This document shows positions 52,401 through 61,307 of a stretch of 64,000 bases of DNA, piece after piece. Each line of letters starts with the position of its first letter. Within the stretch, counting starts at the first letter, position 1. The translations under genes were made by a program, and so were the position numbers. Source of the stretch: Paulinella micropora (taxonomy: Eukaryota > Cercozoa > Imbricatea > Euglyphida); the NCBI GenBank assembly GCA_009731375.1, contig BJOX01000097.1, forward strand, positions 33,959 to 97,958, given 5' to 3'. Under the pieces are notes generated by a model. That model did not search any database, was not told the origin of the DNA, and saw only the letters and a list, made by a program, of their open reading frames with translations.

Positions 52401-55227
52401 CTAATCCGCCGTCCTTGGGATCTTTGTAAATGAGATCTTTGAGCGTATTAAACGCCTGCAAAGCCTCCTCATCCCACTTCTCAAAGTCTCCAAAATCAAT
52501 CATCTTCTCCAGCTTAGCCCGAGTTGCACCCCAATCGGGTATGAACTGGCTGTAGTACTGTGCCATCGCAAGAAAAGAGTGTAACTCTGTGCGATTCTTT
52601 GGCAACTGTCTACTCATGATCTCCTCCCTCTTTTCGCGCGATATCGAGACCCTATTATGAGAAATCTCGTAACCCAAATACGTCACACTTGTCCTGGCAA
52701 GCTGACATTTCTTTAGGTTGCATTTCAGGCCAAAAGCTCCGATGCGCCTGAAGACATCTGACAAGTGATCGATATGCTCTTCCATTGTGTTAGAGTATAC
52801 GATGATGTCATCGATGTAACAAAATGCATATTCTCCCGCCTTCTGTCCTCTCCTTCTCATAAAACCATCCTCCGACTGGTCGTCATATTGACCGCTCAAC
52901 ATCTTCTGCATCGCCTTCTGAAAGAGCCCCGGGGCCTGTTTGAGTCCCATTGGAAGCACCTTCCACTGGTATATTTCCATACCCACAACGAATGCAGTCA
53001 GCCATCTGGATTTCTCGTCCAGTGGTATCTGCCAGAAGCCGTTCTTAAGGTCAATGACCGAATAGAATTTAGCATTCCGCAGCACCCTTCTGCCTTCTTC
53101 TAAGGTCGGCAGAGGATTTCTCTCTTCCTCTAGCACCTTATTCACACGGGCATAATTGATCGTCAAGCGCCATTCTCCTCCTGGCTTAGGGACGATTTTC
53201 GGTTGAGAGACAATTGGAGATGTAGATCTCTCAATAAAGTCCTCATCGAGCAACTGTCTCACATTCTCCTCCGCTATTTTTGCCTCATGTATGCTCAAAT
53301 TTGCCATCCGTGGTGCCGGAGATGGCTCTGCACCCGGTATCTTGTAAATGACAGCAGTGAAGTCATCCGACTTTACACCACCTGCCCGAGGAGGGTCGAA
53401 AATTTCTCTGTACGCCTCCATCTTAGCTTTGAGAAACGCCTTCTCTCTCTCCGAACCCACTCCTTCTTCTAAAATTTTCCGCGCCGCCGCTTGGAAATCT
53501 TCCTCCGACATCTTCTTATGCTCCTTGAGGGGCGCTAAGTCCTCCTCCAAACTCAAATCTTCCTCGGACAAATCGTCTAGTCCCGTTCTTTCATACGTGA
53601 CTGTGTCCGGCTCATCATCATGACCCAGCCCGACAAGCATATCAATAAGGTTCGCGTATTGTATCGGAGCCTTACGGGTGTAGAAACCATCAAAGCATGT
53701 GAAAGCTTGAGGTATCAATTTCAACTTGTCCTGGGCTCTGAGCTTTTGCTTGTATGCACTGCTCTGCTCCCGAGACCCGAGTCGACAAGCCACCACTAAC
53801 TGTTGCTTGCGAGAAGGAACAGGTATAGGATGATCAATAAGCCGGTCCCTTATCTCCTGTGCCCAGATCGCCTTCTCATTGTATGGCAGAATGACAGTAT
53901 ACGGCTTGTTACTCTCAAATAGAGTCCGTAGACACTTTTTCACTTCAGTTAATGAGCGCGGCCAGGTAGGCACATCGCCCCAAAAGTTCGTGATAAAAGT
54001 TTTAATGTCATCCGCTGGAGTATCGGGGATACGCCCCTTCCTCCTTGGCACAAACGCCTCTCTCTTCTCATCTGACACCTTCGCATGGTAACAGTAGCCA
54101 TTAGTAATATGGACATCTGCCCCGCCACCTTCTGCGAATCTGGCCAACGACGGGCACTGTTTCGCAACACATATTATCTCCTCATTACGCGCTACGACTA
54201 AGTCATCAATAGACTTTCTGTCCCATGCGGGAATCGTAACCGTATACGCCTGCATCTCCGTCTCCCAATTGTCGGTCCAGGTCAGTTCCTCCGGCACTGT
54301 GACATAGGGGTGTACATAGGCTTCAGTTGCCTCATGTACGAAGGCCAACTTTTTCCTCTCCGTTGCTAGACTCAGCTCAAAAGCCTCGTATGAGTCAGTA
54401 GCAGTCATCGGATTAATATCCTCCTCCTCTCCATTCTTCACTCCATAAATCACCCGCCGTGCGGCGCAATCGATCACAGCCCCCATCGTAGCCAATTGGT
54501 CATACGACAGCAGGATTGAACCGTGGTAATCGGGGACAACATAGAGGTCCGCACGATATACTCGACCGGATTTCAATTTGAAAATTAATGTGACGATGCC
54601 CGTAATTTCCGTACGGCTGCCTACCCCTTTTAGGGTCCCCTTTGTTTTTCTAATGTTTTTGTCCACCCATGTCCGGTGACTATTCAAAAACTTCTGGCCG
54701 ACAATATTAATATTCGCCATCGTATCATTACCAACTTTTAATGTGGTTTGTAAAGTTTCACAAAAGAGGTCAGTGTAGCATAGCGCGTCTGGTCTATGTA
54801 AACTAGCCGCTAGCACATGAATTTTTCGTTCTAGGGTTTTGAGTCTAAGCTCAAGTTCCTTGTCCTCTTCTCGTTCTCCCCCCTTTTCCGCCAACTTAAC
54901 TTCTTGAGTCTCCGGGGCTTCCGGTATCTCGAGTGTCTTTTGGACAGAGTCTGGTACACCGAGTGTACTCGTGTCTATAGCAGAGACTATTGAGTCCTTT
55001 GGCGGGGGTACGGTCCGCTGCTTCTTCGTAGGAGAAGACCTAGCCTTTGGTTTCGGCTTCCTCTCCTCCATCGCCTTCTTCGCCTTCCTATTCGCATCAT
55101 TTATCATATTAGCTCTCGAAGGATGAACTAGCAAGTGCTTACCTTGAGGCTTGTGAGGCTGTGTGCCTTCACCTTCACGTCTGGGAGGAACGGAACCGTT
55201 CGTATCCTGTTCATCAACAGTAGGCAT
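49480..55227 (-). CDS. pol: Inner element Pol: protease, RT, RNase H, integrase, C-terminal extension
   Basis: 1915 codons from the first ATG. Residues 1-150 are basic and coiled. A retropepsin-like region (about 155-262) carries DTMAN (168-172) where DTGA is usual, and ends in ILLSYDQLATMGAVID. Residues 280-600 form a linker I do not recognise, conserved in the outer element. RT (about 630-860) has VIDLKNGFWQ (D726) and YIDD (804-807). RNase H (about 945-1075) has D958, E1000, D1026 and D1068. Integrase has H1274, H1281, C1311, C1314, then D1344, D1404 and E1440 (35 residues between the last two), then a GPY/F module (HWKGPYQI, 1584-1591). Residues about 1620-1915 are an unrecognised extension. 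It makes and inserts the element's cDNA. Expression probably depends on readthrough of the gag UGA, as the frame is continuous from 55302. Confidence 0.93.
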   Translation of the reverse strand: MPTVDEQDTNGSVPPRREGEGTQPHKPQGKHLLVHPSRANMINDANRKAKKAMEERKPKPKARSSPTKKQRTVPPPKDSIVSAIDTSTLGVPDSVQKTLEIPEAPETQEVKLAEKGGEREEDKELELRLKTLERKIHVLAASLHRPDALCYTDLFCETLQTTLKVGNDTMANINIVGQKFLNSHRTWVDKNIRKTKGTLKGVGSRTEITGIVTLIFKLKSGRVYRADLYVVPDYHGSILLSYDQLATMGAVIDCAARRVIYGVKNGEEEDINPMTATDSYEAFELSLATERKKLAFVHEATEAYVHPYVTVPEELTWTDNWETEMQAYTVTIPAWDRKSIDDLVVARNEEIICVAKQCPSLARFAEGGGADVHITNGYCYHAKVSDEKREAFVPRRKGRIPDTPADDIKTFITNFWGDVPTWPRSLTEVKKCLRTLFESNKPYTVILPYNEKAIWAQEIRDRLIDHPIPVPSRKQQLVVACRLGSREQSSAYKQKLRAQDKLKLIPQAFTCFDGFYTRKAPIQYANLIDMLVGLGHDDEPDTVTYERTGLDDLSEEDLSLEEDLAPLKEHKKMSEEDFQAAARKILEEGVGSEREKAFLKAKMEAYREIFDPPRAGGVKSDDFTAVIYKIPGAEPSPAPRMANLSIHEAKIAEENVRQLLDEDFIERSTSPIVSQPKIVPKPGGEWRLTINYARVNKVLEEERNPLPTLEEGRRVLRNAKFYSVIDLKNGFWQIPLDEKSRWLTAFVVGMEIYQWKVLPMGLKQAPGLFQKAMQKMLSGQYDDQSEDGFMRRRGQKAGEYAFCYIDDIIVYSNTMEEHIDHLSDVFRRIGAFGLKCNLKKCQLARTSVTYLGYEISHNRVSISREKREEIMSRQLPKNRTELHSFLAMAQYYSQFIPDWGATRAKLEKMIDFGDFEKWDEEALQAFNTLKDLIYKDPKDGGLVLMMPDFTKPFVVDTDASKFAIGAVLQQEDEEKKLRPIMFISRKLCAAERNYCMRQREALAVVCALKRLIEYLWGGPLFTVRTDHHNLLWLMNHEQTGRLARWQAFLSCFNFTMVYLPGKRNVVADSLSRLEFQSEVSALVSSVEMMDLSTDKVYEVSHIEAMQMARGVRYDRTGLRYSPQGPEHGICCEAHVLEDAEWSYEAYENAKANIKEEEETTEVCTEPPQENRSELDEDPERVGVRLEDGTIHIASPTAWRQQQATDPEFKELITLYKNPNELKKTPQIKDQMKEMAWRDGLLWYKGQHGKFASQPDKWTLWVPEKLRRFIYVAAHNCPLLAHPGRQRTHWFIARRFWWKGMKEEIDREVDACIPCKTTKTPLKANFGLIGTFPLHAGMFEFLHIDHVGPFPESAEGYRYLLTAIDRATNYVWVVPVKDATGKTTAEALIDRIVSQIGVPRKICSDRGSDFNNEVIDRLSKYYGMKWQYVTAYNPRANGKIERVHRPLKASLKMYCMKKENQRAWVEAAPSFAFAMNCLPSSALGGARSSVSPYQLVYGREPNIPTSLLHPKDTWADEDELFGMRLRAKMEAEQIVAAHREAERRKTDAQGVRQAHLDQVRFQVGDIVLLYHPQVPKGVSSKLFTHWKGPYQIMEQMGPLNYKIRGRGKVQIVNVRRLIKYDPFLLEDESVEEALKRMKEDFKEVPPIQKEDTLEEENAYRAPVTEKEETEKESKEDSNRKSAAGTQSKAPIVRGGTKEKFTEAQRRRAQNDLIFDQPRKVARSTRATDVHGGGGEKDTNPNAGNVDIRHVRWKEGEAIAAIKWVRDAFYLLRPAESHVADDTLSDLYLMRAVAVPQTTRAARTSKRSLAAKTIQPVLHFWRSMDPVEDPKARQYLPVYKDAKNLETWDDTITLRDKDHTAWTIQSLPRGVLDIPFDLSLGAIPNKIWDILEESKFDLTFVGGPPPGKGVRARRRRQ

Positions 55228-55305
55228 AACTGTGACTGTCGGATTAAAAAGAACAGTTTTTATCTCCTTCTCTCTCTTCTTTTCCTCTCTCTTCTCCTCC
55301 CGTCA
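55228..55305 (-). promoter_or_regulatory. gag-pol junction: in-frame UGA followed by CGG
   Basis: Gag ends GTC GAC TGA. The next codons, CGG GAG GAG AAG…, stay open in the same frame for 25 codons to the first Pol ATG at 55227. UGA-CGG is one of the known leaky stop contexts in RNA virus genomes. This suggests that Gag-Pol is made by readthrough. Reinitiation at the downstream ATG is the alternative. Confidence 0.65.
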
Positions 55306-57816
55306 GTCTACGACGACAACACGCTCACCTGAGCCGGTGTCTTCGTCTTGACGTCCCCCCTCCGTAGCGGTATAAGCTTGCTGGGGGTAGTTGGAGCTGG
55401 AACTGGTGCTATAATTCCAGTATCCGTGTCCTCTGGGAGGGCGCGCTGGGGTCCGTCCTCCCCTTCCACGAAAGCCTCGTCCTCGTGGTGCCGCCCCTCT
55501 TGGTGTCCCTCGGGACCCTCGTGACGATCCTCTCGTCTCTCCTCCTCCTCTAGTCGGCGCCTTTGATCGGCCCGATGTCTCTCTCTTCTCCCTTCTCTTC
55601 ATTCTGTCAAGGAAGTAAATGATGGCCTCCCGGAACTCCGCATCCGAGACCATATTCGCATTCCACCTCCCCTCCTCCAACTCCTTCTTGTACATGGCGT
55701 ACATGGTCTTTTTCATGCCTTCGAGCTCTCTAAGGAAAAGATTTCGCTGCCTATCATCAAGAGAGTCGTGGCTGAAGAGGCAATTGCCTACTCCTTTCTG
55801 TGCCTCATGCTTACACGCCATGTATGAAAAATAGCGGTAGCACGGCGTCGGCTCATCATCTCTCCCCCTCTTGAGACCTGCCGTTCGAGTTGCATGTGCT
55901 GCTTGAGCACCTCCAACCCCCTGTGTCGCGGCACTGGAGAATGACTCGGTGGCCGTGTCCAATTCGGAACACGCGTCGAGCACCTCCTTGAACAGGTCGC
56001 CCGGCGGAGTAGCCGCTACAGTCCTCTCGTATATATTCGTTTCTAAAAAATCCGCCGTCTTCACCGCCGTGAAGGTCGGACAGGACTGTATGATCCTTGC
56101 GAGCTTGCTCGGGTGTCGTGTACACAAAGCACTCAGGAAGTACAAAATGATAGACTTCCGGCTATAAAAGAGCCCGTACTTGGCGCTGACCTCAGTGAGG
56201 ATCGCTGCCAACCTCGTGCCAATGCCCAGCCCTTCGTTCACCTCTTGAAAAATCTCAAACCCAATCAAAGTACCAGTGCACAGGTGCTGATACCCATGAG
56301 TTTTAAAGTATTGCAAGAGGACGGCAACTGGCACCGTGCATTGCAGGTCTGAGGCTGCTCTCCTAGCCGCCACCTCTACCGCTCTCATCGCCTTGTACTC
56401 CCCAACATCAAACCCTTGTGTGTTGATTGATGGGTCCAACAAGGTGTACAACGCCTCATACTCCTGTGTTTCGTCCGTTGGATGCTGCTTCATACAAGCA
56501 TCAATTCTTCTGAGCTTGTCTCGAAGGTTCGCATCCGTGTCCTTCTGACTCGCTGTCTCTGCATACAGCGTCAGAGCAGTGGCATCGGACTTTGTATATT
56601 TTTGGAAGGCCTGTATGATAGCCTGTCTGTCCTTTTTGTCATTACTGTTGACAATAACAGTGGTAGGCGCTGAGCTAGTCGCAGGGGCCGAAGGGGCTGT
56701 GTGGGCTGACGGGGCGGAGCGGCCCGAGGGAGCCATATAAGATCCAGAGGAATATTTCGGTCCCTTTGTTCCCGCCGCCTTGGCTAATGCAATCTTTGCC
56801 TCCATCTCCTTCTTTTCTTTCTCAGCCGCTAGCTCTTTGATATACAGCTCTTGGGCATGATGAAAAAAAGACAGGATCTCAGCTGCCTTCCGAAGGAACA
56901 AGGCCTTCTCCGCCAACTCCTTCTCTCCCGCTTTATTGGTGGGGGGTGGTGCGGCCGTCCCCTCCAAGATCGTATGATCCTTCGTGAAGACCCACCTCTT
57001 CCATGCGTCATCCTTCACCAAGGCCGCATGCAGCTTCTTCATCCTCGTCACCCCTCCAGCTTCGCCTTCTATTTCCCTCAGGGCCGGGTGAAGGTCCCTG
57101 CCAAACTGGGTGTGTTGGAGTTTACCCAGGTCCACTAACTTGGCCTCCATAAGTTTCAGAGACACATCCATGACATTGATCTGTCCTTTTGGATTCCTGA
57201 ACTTAAACTCCTTTTCCACTCTCTTTATTGAATCAATGTCCTGACCAGGATCGAGCAACCTAGCCAGTGCTCTTGTGTTCCATGGCAGCACAGTCTTTCC
57301 AGTCTGGTACTCAAAGAGTATAGCACACTCAAACACTGTCCATGAGAGGTCGAGTAGCTCCAGTAAAGACATATTGTCCCCAAATGAGACATGTTGCACC
57401 TGTAACTGTGCACCGTCGTCTCTGAGGAATTCTGCCAGAGGCAGAGCTTGCCTTGGGAGAGGGTAACAGATGTCCTCCTTCTTCAAGGGTTGTCCCCATC
57501 GCATTTCTTGGGGAATGTATAGCCATTTATAGGCCTCATCCTTCCCTTTCTTCTCCTCAAACTCCTTCTTACTTAGTTTGCCATATTCGGCCACAAACCT
57601 CGCTTCCTCTCCTCCCTTCTCCTCCTCCTCGACTTCCTCTGCTCCTCCTGTGTCAAAGGAAGGCGCAGTAAAAAATTGATTCTCTGCTCCTCCTGTGTCA
57701 AAGGAAGGTGCCAGATCTCCTCCTTCTGCATGAGGGTCAACGAACTCCTCTTCGTTTCCTGGGGTTCGCTCACTCTCCCCCCCTCCTTCCTGCCAGTCTT
57801 CAGACCTAGTAGACAT
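55303..57816 (-). CDS. gag: Inner element Gag with CCCH zinc finger and RGG tail
   Basis: 837 codons, ATG at 57816 and TGA at 55305-55303. The N-terminus is acidic, with APSFDTGGAE repeated (36-45 and 51-60). A long, mostly helical central part (about 90-630) has a charged coiled segment at 300-345 and an Ala/Ser/Pro-rich stretch near 355-390. At 659-683 lies C-x8-C-x10-C-x3-H, a CCCH-type finger instead of the CX2CX4HX4C knuckle usual in Gag. An RGG-rich tail (about 749-798) should bind RNA. Gag packages the element's RNA into particles. The assignment rests on position before pol, within the same LTR-bounded unit. Its leader is 57817-58579. I recognise no standard capsid motif by eye. Confidence 0.85.
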   Translation of the reverse strand: MSTRSEDWQEGGGESERTPGNEEEFVDPHAEGGDLAPSFDTGGAENQFFTAPSFDTGGAEEVEEEEKGGEEARFVAEYGKLSKKEFEEKKGKDEAYKWLYIPQEMRWGQPLKKEDICYPLPRQALPLAEFLRDDGAQLQVQHVSFGDNMSLLELLDLSWTVFECAILFEYQTGKTVLPWNTRALARLLDPGQDIDSIKRVEKEFKFRNPKGQINVMDVSLKLMEAKLVDLGKLQHTQFGRDLHPALREIEGEAGGVTRMKKLHAALVKDDAWKRWVFTKDHTILEGTAAPPPTNKAGEKELAEKALFLRKAAEILSFFHHAQELYIKELAAEKEKKEMEAKIALAKAAGTKGPKYSSGSYMAPSGRSAPSAHTAPSAPATSSAPTTVIVNSNDKKDRQAIIQAFQKYTKSDATALTLYAETASQKDTDANLRDKLRRIDACMKQHPTDETQEYEALYTLLDPSINTQGFDVGEYKAMRAVEVAARRAASDLQCTVPVAVLLQYFKTHGYQHLCTGTLIGFEIFQEVNEGLGIGTRLAAILTEVSAKYGLFYSRKSIILYFLSALCTRHPSKLARIIQSCPTFTAVKTADFLETNIYERTVAATPPGDLFKEVLDACSELDTATESFSSAATQGVGGAQAAHATRTAGLKRGRDDEPTPCYRYFSYMACKHEAQKGVGNCLFSHDSLDDRQRNLFLRELEGMKKTMYAMYKKELEEGRWNANMVSDAEFREAIIYFLDRMKRREKRETSGRSKAPTRGGGETRGSSRGSRGTPRGAAPRGRGFRGRGGRTPARPPRGHGYWNYSTSSSSNYPQQAYTATEGGRQDEDTGSGERVVVVD

Positions 57817-58579
57817 GGACGCTGAAGGAATACGGATGAGACAGAGTTGTTTCTACCCCGTAATTGCTCTGTTCGTCTATGAGGAACGAATAGAGAGAAA
57901 AAACGAAAAGACAGTATAGAGAGAGAGCGTCTCACCTCTATGTCTTATGTGTTTTTTTTTTGTTGGAGAAAGAAGTAATCTGTACGACTTTCTCTGAAAA
58001 TTTGATCTCCTTCTCCACTCCTCTTTTCTTTTTCTCTTTTTGTTGTTGTATCTGTTATGAGGTACGAGGACCTATGTACAGATAATGTCAAAGAGGCTAG
58101 AGAAGCACTCCTTGAGAAGTCGACTTGTCGTCTGACACTTGTTCAGACCTATTGTCGAAAGACAGTCAGAGATTTGCAAAAATACTCTGATGTGTGTGGT
58201 TTGAGAGGCAACAAAGTGCACAGACTTGAAAGGTAGAGTACTACGCTCGTGTCCTTCAAGTTTGTTTGTATCTGTGAGTGTTTGTTTGTACGTCTGTTGA
58301 CCTACTCTGTCTCTGTCTCAAGAGAGAACAAAAGAACAGCTACGAGGTCTGGTGTCTGGCCTCCTTGTGAGGACACAGATACAGGCTGTGGAGAGGGTAC
58401 TGAGACACCTACTCACAAACGCCTAGACGTCTAGTTTTGCAAAAAGAGCTGTGTGGGGATGTGCTGGAGTATTTGTTTTTTGGAACACCTACTCAGAAGA
58501 GATAGGTCTGTCCAATTTTTCTTTCTGCTGTTCCAAAAACAAGCCAGAAAAGAAATCAGCCTTGTGCTGGTGACTCCAA
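57817..58579 (-). other. Inner element 5' leader
   Basis: Untranslated leader between the primer-binding site and the gag ATG. It has short ORFs only. Purine- and pyrimidine-biased tracts (57890-58040) could serve packaging, but nothing specific is recognised. Confidence 0.6.
58561..58578 (-). promoter_or_regulatory. Inner element primer-binding site
   Basis: One base after the 5' LTR, the minus strand reads TGGAGTCACCAGCACAAG. It begins with TGG, complementary to a tRNA CCA end. The outer element's site also begins TGGAGTC, so both probably use related tRNAs with a U before CCA. The tRNA identity is not determined. Confidence 0.7.
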
Positions 58580-58824
58580 TGTTACAATCCCCGAAGATAG
58601 CTCAATAAAAAGTCGGTAATACAACCAGACACAAATCCCCAAAAGAGAATGATGTCTAGTTATATTAGCTCAGTGAAGCCGAAAAGAAAAGGCAACAGAC
58701 CAAGGTTAAAATGGCATTAGGTCAAATCCGGCCAAACGATATTGAAAATAATGAGAAAAAACTAGGTGCACCTGACACCAGAAAAGGGTACTTTTTACCG
58801 GCTATCCGGGGGGTGATGCCTACA
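58580..58824 (-). repeat. Inner element right (5') LTR, 245 bp
   Basis: The direct-repeat partner of 48439-48684. It should hold the promoter. I do not see a convincing TATA box and have not annotated one. Confidence 0.95.
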
Positions 58825-58828
58825 ACAT

Positions 58829-60569
58829 CCTGCCACTTCCCTAGTGACTTCCAGTCACTTCCTCCTTCAAAGTTTACAGTCGAATATCAGCCAGCCGGTT
58901 GCCGCCAGAAAAGATCAGAAACAAAAAAACTTGTGTATTAATAACATTTGAGTCAGTTCCACACGACCAAACCATGTATTAATACATTTAATGACTAAGG
59001 ACTTTCTTTCACTACGATCGAGAAGTCGTTCTGAGGCATCGTGGACCACCGCCACACCAGACTCAACTCCAGTCACCTCATCCACAAGTCGAGGTACAAA
59101 GGATACGATTGGCCCAGAGAGCCGCCCTCCATCTGGTCAGTTACTCATTTCCTTCCTCCCATGATGATAACCGACCCCGCGACTCCATAACCCGCCAGTC
59201 AATTCATCCTTCCATAAATAATCCTGTCCGTACCCTCGACGTGGCTGACTTCCGACCCCACGAGCCATCCCAAGCTTGTCCAGCCATCGTTCCACTAATA
59301 TCCTTCCCATGCAGCTCTCACCCTCGTTCATATTAAAGGGAGCGAGAACTGCATCCACCAGCGCAACTGCGGAGAAAGAGGAAGAGACAACTGCTCCTTT
59401 CCATCCTCAACTCTCACAGGCACAACATAAGAACCGATAGCTGATTGCTGAAATTACTCTATACCACCATCTGTCCTGGTGCACAAGAGAAAACGATAAA
59501 CAGCTGCCAACCCAGCCAACCGATCGTTCCATCGCATGCCCATGTATACACATGCAGCACGCAAGCATCAGTCACGCACCCTCAGCTGAAAAGCGACCTG
59601 TCCTTAGTAGTGAGAAGGAGCCAGTAGTGAGAAAGAGCAATCGTGCCTCTCTCACCACCTCTCCACATTGCATCACATGCTCATCGTTCTCCCTCCCACA
59701 GAGAGCAGAAAGAGTAACAATTCGTTCCCTCACCTATCCTGCCGCCAGAGAGAGTGACAAAAGACATGCTTGCTGTTCCATGCACAGAAAGTAAAAGAAC
59801 CCTGCCCAAACATGTCGTCACCGCAGTGCCATATATCCACCCTCGAAAGAGATAGAGAAGAAAGACATGCACACTCTCATCCCAGATACAAACAAATCAA
59901 AGAGCTATGCTTTCCCTTACACTCACAACAGGAGAGAAAAGAGAGGCAAAAGGCATGTTCGTATCCCCATAGAGAGACCCCACGTATGCTTTCTCCCCTA
60001 ACGCATATGACTACTGGTCTCTCACTGTCTGTCAGCCTATCGCGCCCACTGGGTGCTTCCCTGCACTACTGACACAGCCTCCTCCACAGCAGACCAGTTC
60101 ATCCACCTGTGCATCTTACTCACCCAACCATGAGAGACAGGCAAAACAAACAAACATACCATGGGTCAGAGTCAGAACCAAACCCTGTCTGACTGACATA
60201 CTTCTCCTAGGTTAATCACCTGTCACCTCCCCTCATCCTATTAAGAGACATGGAGACGACAGACGCAGACAGAAGAATAAAGACCCAGGGGCCAATGCCA
60301 GTAAACCGCTGACATGTTGACCTCCCAGGTGTCAAGCTCCACGTTTCGATATCAGGTTTCTTCCCTGTTTCTCCAAAACCCCCCTGAACACCTGTAGTTT
60401 CCCTTGCCCGAGACGACTGAAAGCACTGTCTCACACGACCAGTACTGAGTACTGATTGTCGAGAAGCTACTTACTCTCACCAAGACACAGTCAATAACAG
60501 TGACTGATTGTCCCCAGAGAGTGTGTCAGTACTTGTGTCGTTCCAAATTCCAAATTGTAAGAGTTCGAA
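58829..60569 (-). other. Outer element internal region right of the nested insertion
   Basis: About 1.7 kb between the nested element and the outer primer-binding site. Only short ORFs are present. It should hold leader and gag, but no Gag-like frame, CCCH finger or RGG tail is readable. It is either badly decayed or was never gag. Confidence 0.5.
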
Positions 60570-60587
60570 AAAGGCATAGGGACTCCA
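60570..60587 (-). promoter_or_regulatory. Outer element primer-binding site
   Basis: The minus strand TGGAGTCCCTATGCC starts two bases inside the right LTR and shares TGGAGTC with the inner element. Confidence 0.65.
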
Positions 60588-60589
60588 AA

Positions 60590-61303
60590 TGTATCAAGAC
60601 CGGAGGTGTTGCCCTTACGAGCTCAATAATAAAAAGGAATTTAATAATGACGTTGAACACAACTGGTTCAGAACTAACCTCCACTTCTAAAGTAGAAAGG
60701 GAAGTCAAGTCTGAACCCAACCAACAAGTCAGAGGGGAAAACCGTTAAAAACTGAGAGTGTCTTTTTGACAGGGTCAACTGACACGTTTCGTTTCGTCCG
60801 TAACCTGCACAAATGCCAAAGCATACCGGGCCAAAGAACAACCCATAAGTGCAATTTCCCTTATTTAGCCATGAATTCCCAGTCACGGGAAAAAGGCCAA
60901 ATTTCACGGAATTTCCGGACGGTGACCTTTTCCCTTAACTTCAAACGGTTACTACATGTGCTGTAGAAGGATCGGATCAACGCTATTAATGTGGGAGGTT
61001 ATTCAATATGGATGCTACACAATAGTGTAATCTGCATCCTAACAACCTTCTCCACGCCGGTAAACTGTTAACTGGTGTAAGATATAGGTTTTAAGGTCCT
61101 ATGGGACTCATGATCCAAGCTTCCTAGCTTTCCTCCCATATTCCTTATCCTAATACGACATTAAAACCAGACGTATTAATCAGAACCGGAAATGTAATAA
61201 GAATTCATCTTAAAATACTAGCATTTAATAATAAGAAATTACTTCCAATAGTAAATTCCCGTAAAGCCCTCTGAATAGCGTAAAAACGATGTAGGGTGTT
61301 ACA
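60590..61303 (-). repeat. Outer element right (5') LTR, about 714 bp
   Basis: Plus-strand ends are TGTATCAAGACC…GGTGTTACA. It pairs with 41203-41901. Confidence 0.85.
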
Positions 61304-61307
61304 CAAT

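Larger units (their letters stand above)
48435..58828 (-). mobile_element. Inner LTR retrotransposon (Ty3/gypsy type), near intact
   Basis: The element at 48439-58824 (10.4 kb) is bounded by 245-246 bp LTRs with TG..CA ends and a 4-bp target duplication ACAT (48435-48438 and 58825-58828). It is read on the minus strand, in the order 5' LTR, primer-binding site, leader of about 760 bases, gag (837 codons), UGA, in-frame pol (1915 codons from its first ATG), 3' region, polypurine tract, 3' LTR. The RT-RNase H-integrase order and the integrase GPY/F module place it with Ty3/gypsy. The LTRs differ at only three visible positions, so the insertion is recent. It lies within the outer element. Both main frames are uninterrupted apart from the gag terminator. 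Confidence 0.92.
41199..61307 (-). mobile_element. Outer LTR retrotransposon (Ty3/gypsy type), degenerate, split by a nested element
   Basis: LTR-like direct repeats lie at 41203-41901 and 60590-61303, flanked by the 4-bp target duplication CAAT (41199-41202 and 61304-61307). The element is read on the minus strand. The primer-binding site (TGGAGTCCCTATGCC, from 60587 leftward) follows the right LTR by two bases, and a polypurine tract precedes the left LTR. The pol region (42489 to about 48000) keeps protease, RT, RNase H, integrase and C-terminal segments but is broken by at least five frame changes and stops. No gag frame is visible in the remaining 58829-60587 part. The LTRs differ at a dozen or more sites plus indels, so it is older than the element nested in it at 48439-58824. 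Confidence 0.8.

Noticed and set aside
48435-58828. An endogenous retrovirus with env
   Set aside because: No ORF exists between the pol stop and the polypurine tract; the element is gag-pol only.
58829-60569. Host gene between the nested element and the right outer LTR
   Set aside because: ORFs are all under about 100 codons, none has recognisable content, and the stretch is bounded by retrotransposon parts.
41203-61303. The 700-bp direct repeats as independent dispersed repeats or solo LTRs
   Set aside because: They share a CAAT target duplication at their outer ends, and a polypurine tract and primer-binding site adjoin their inner ends, so they are the two LTRs of one element.
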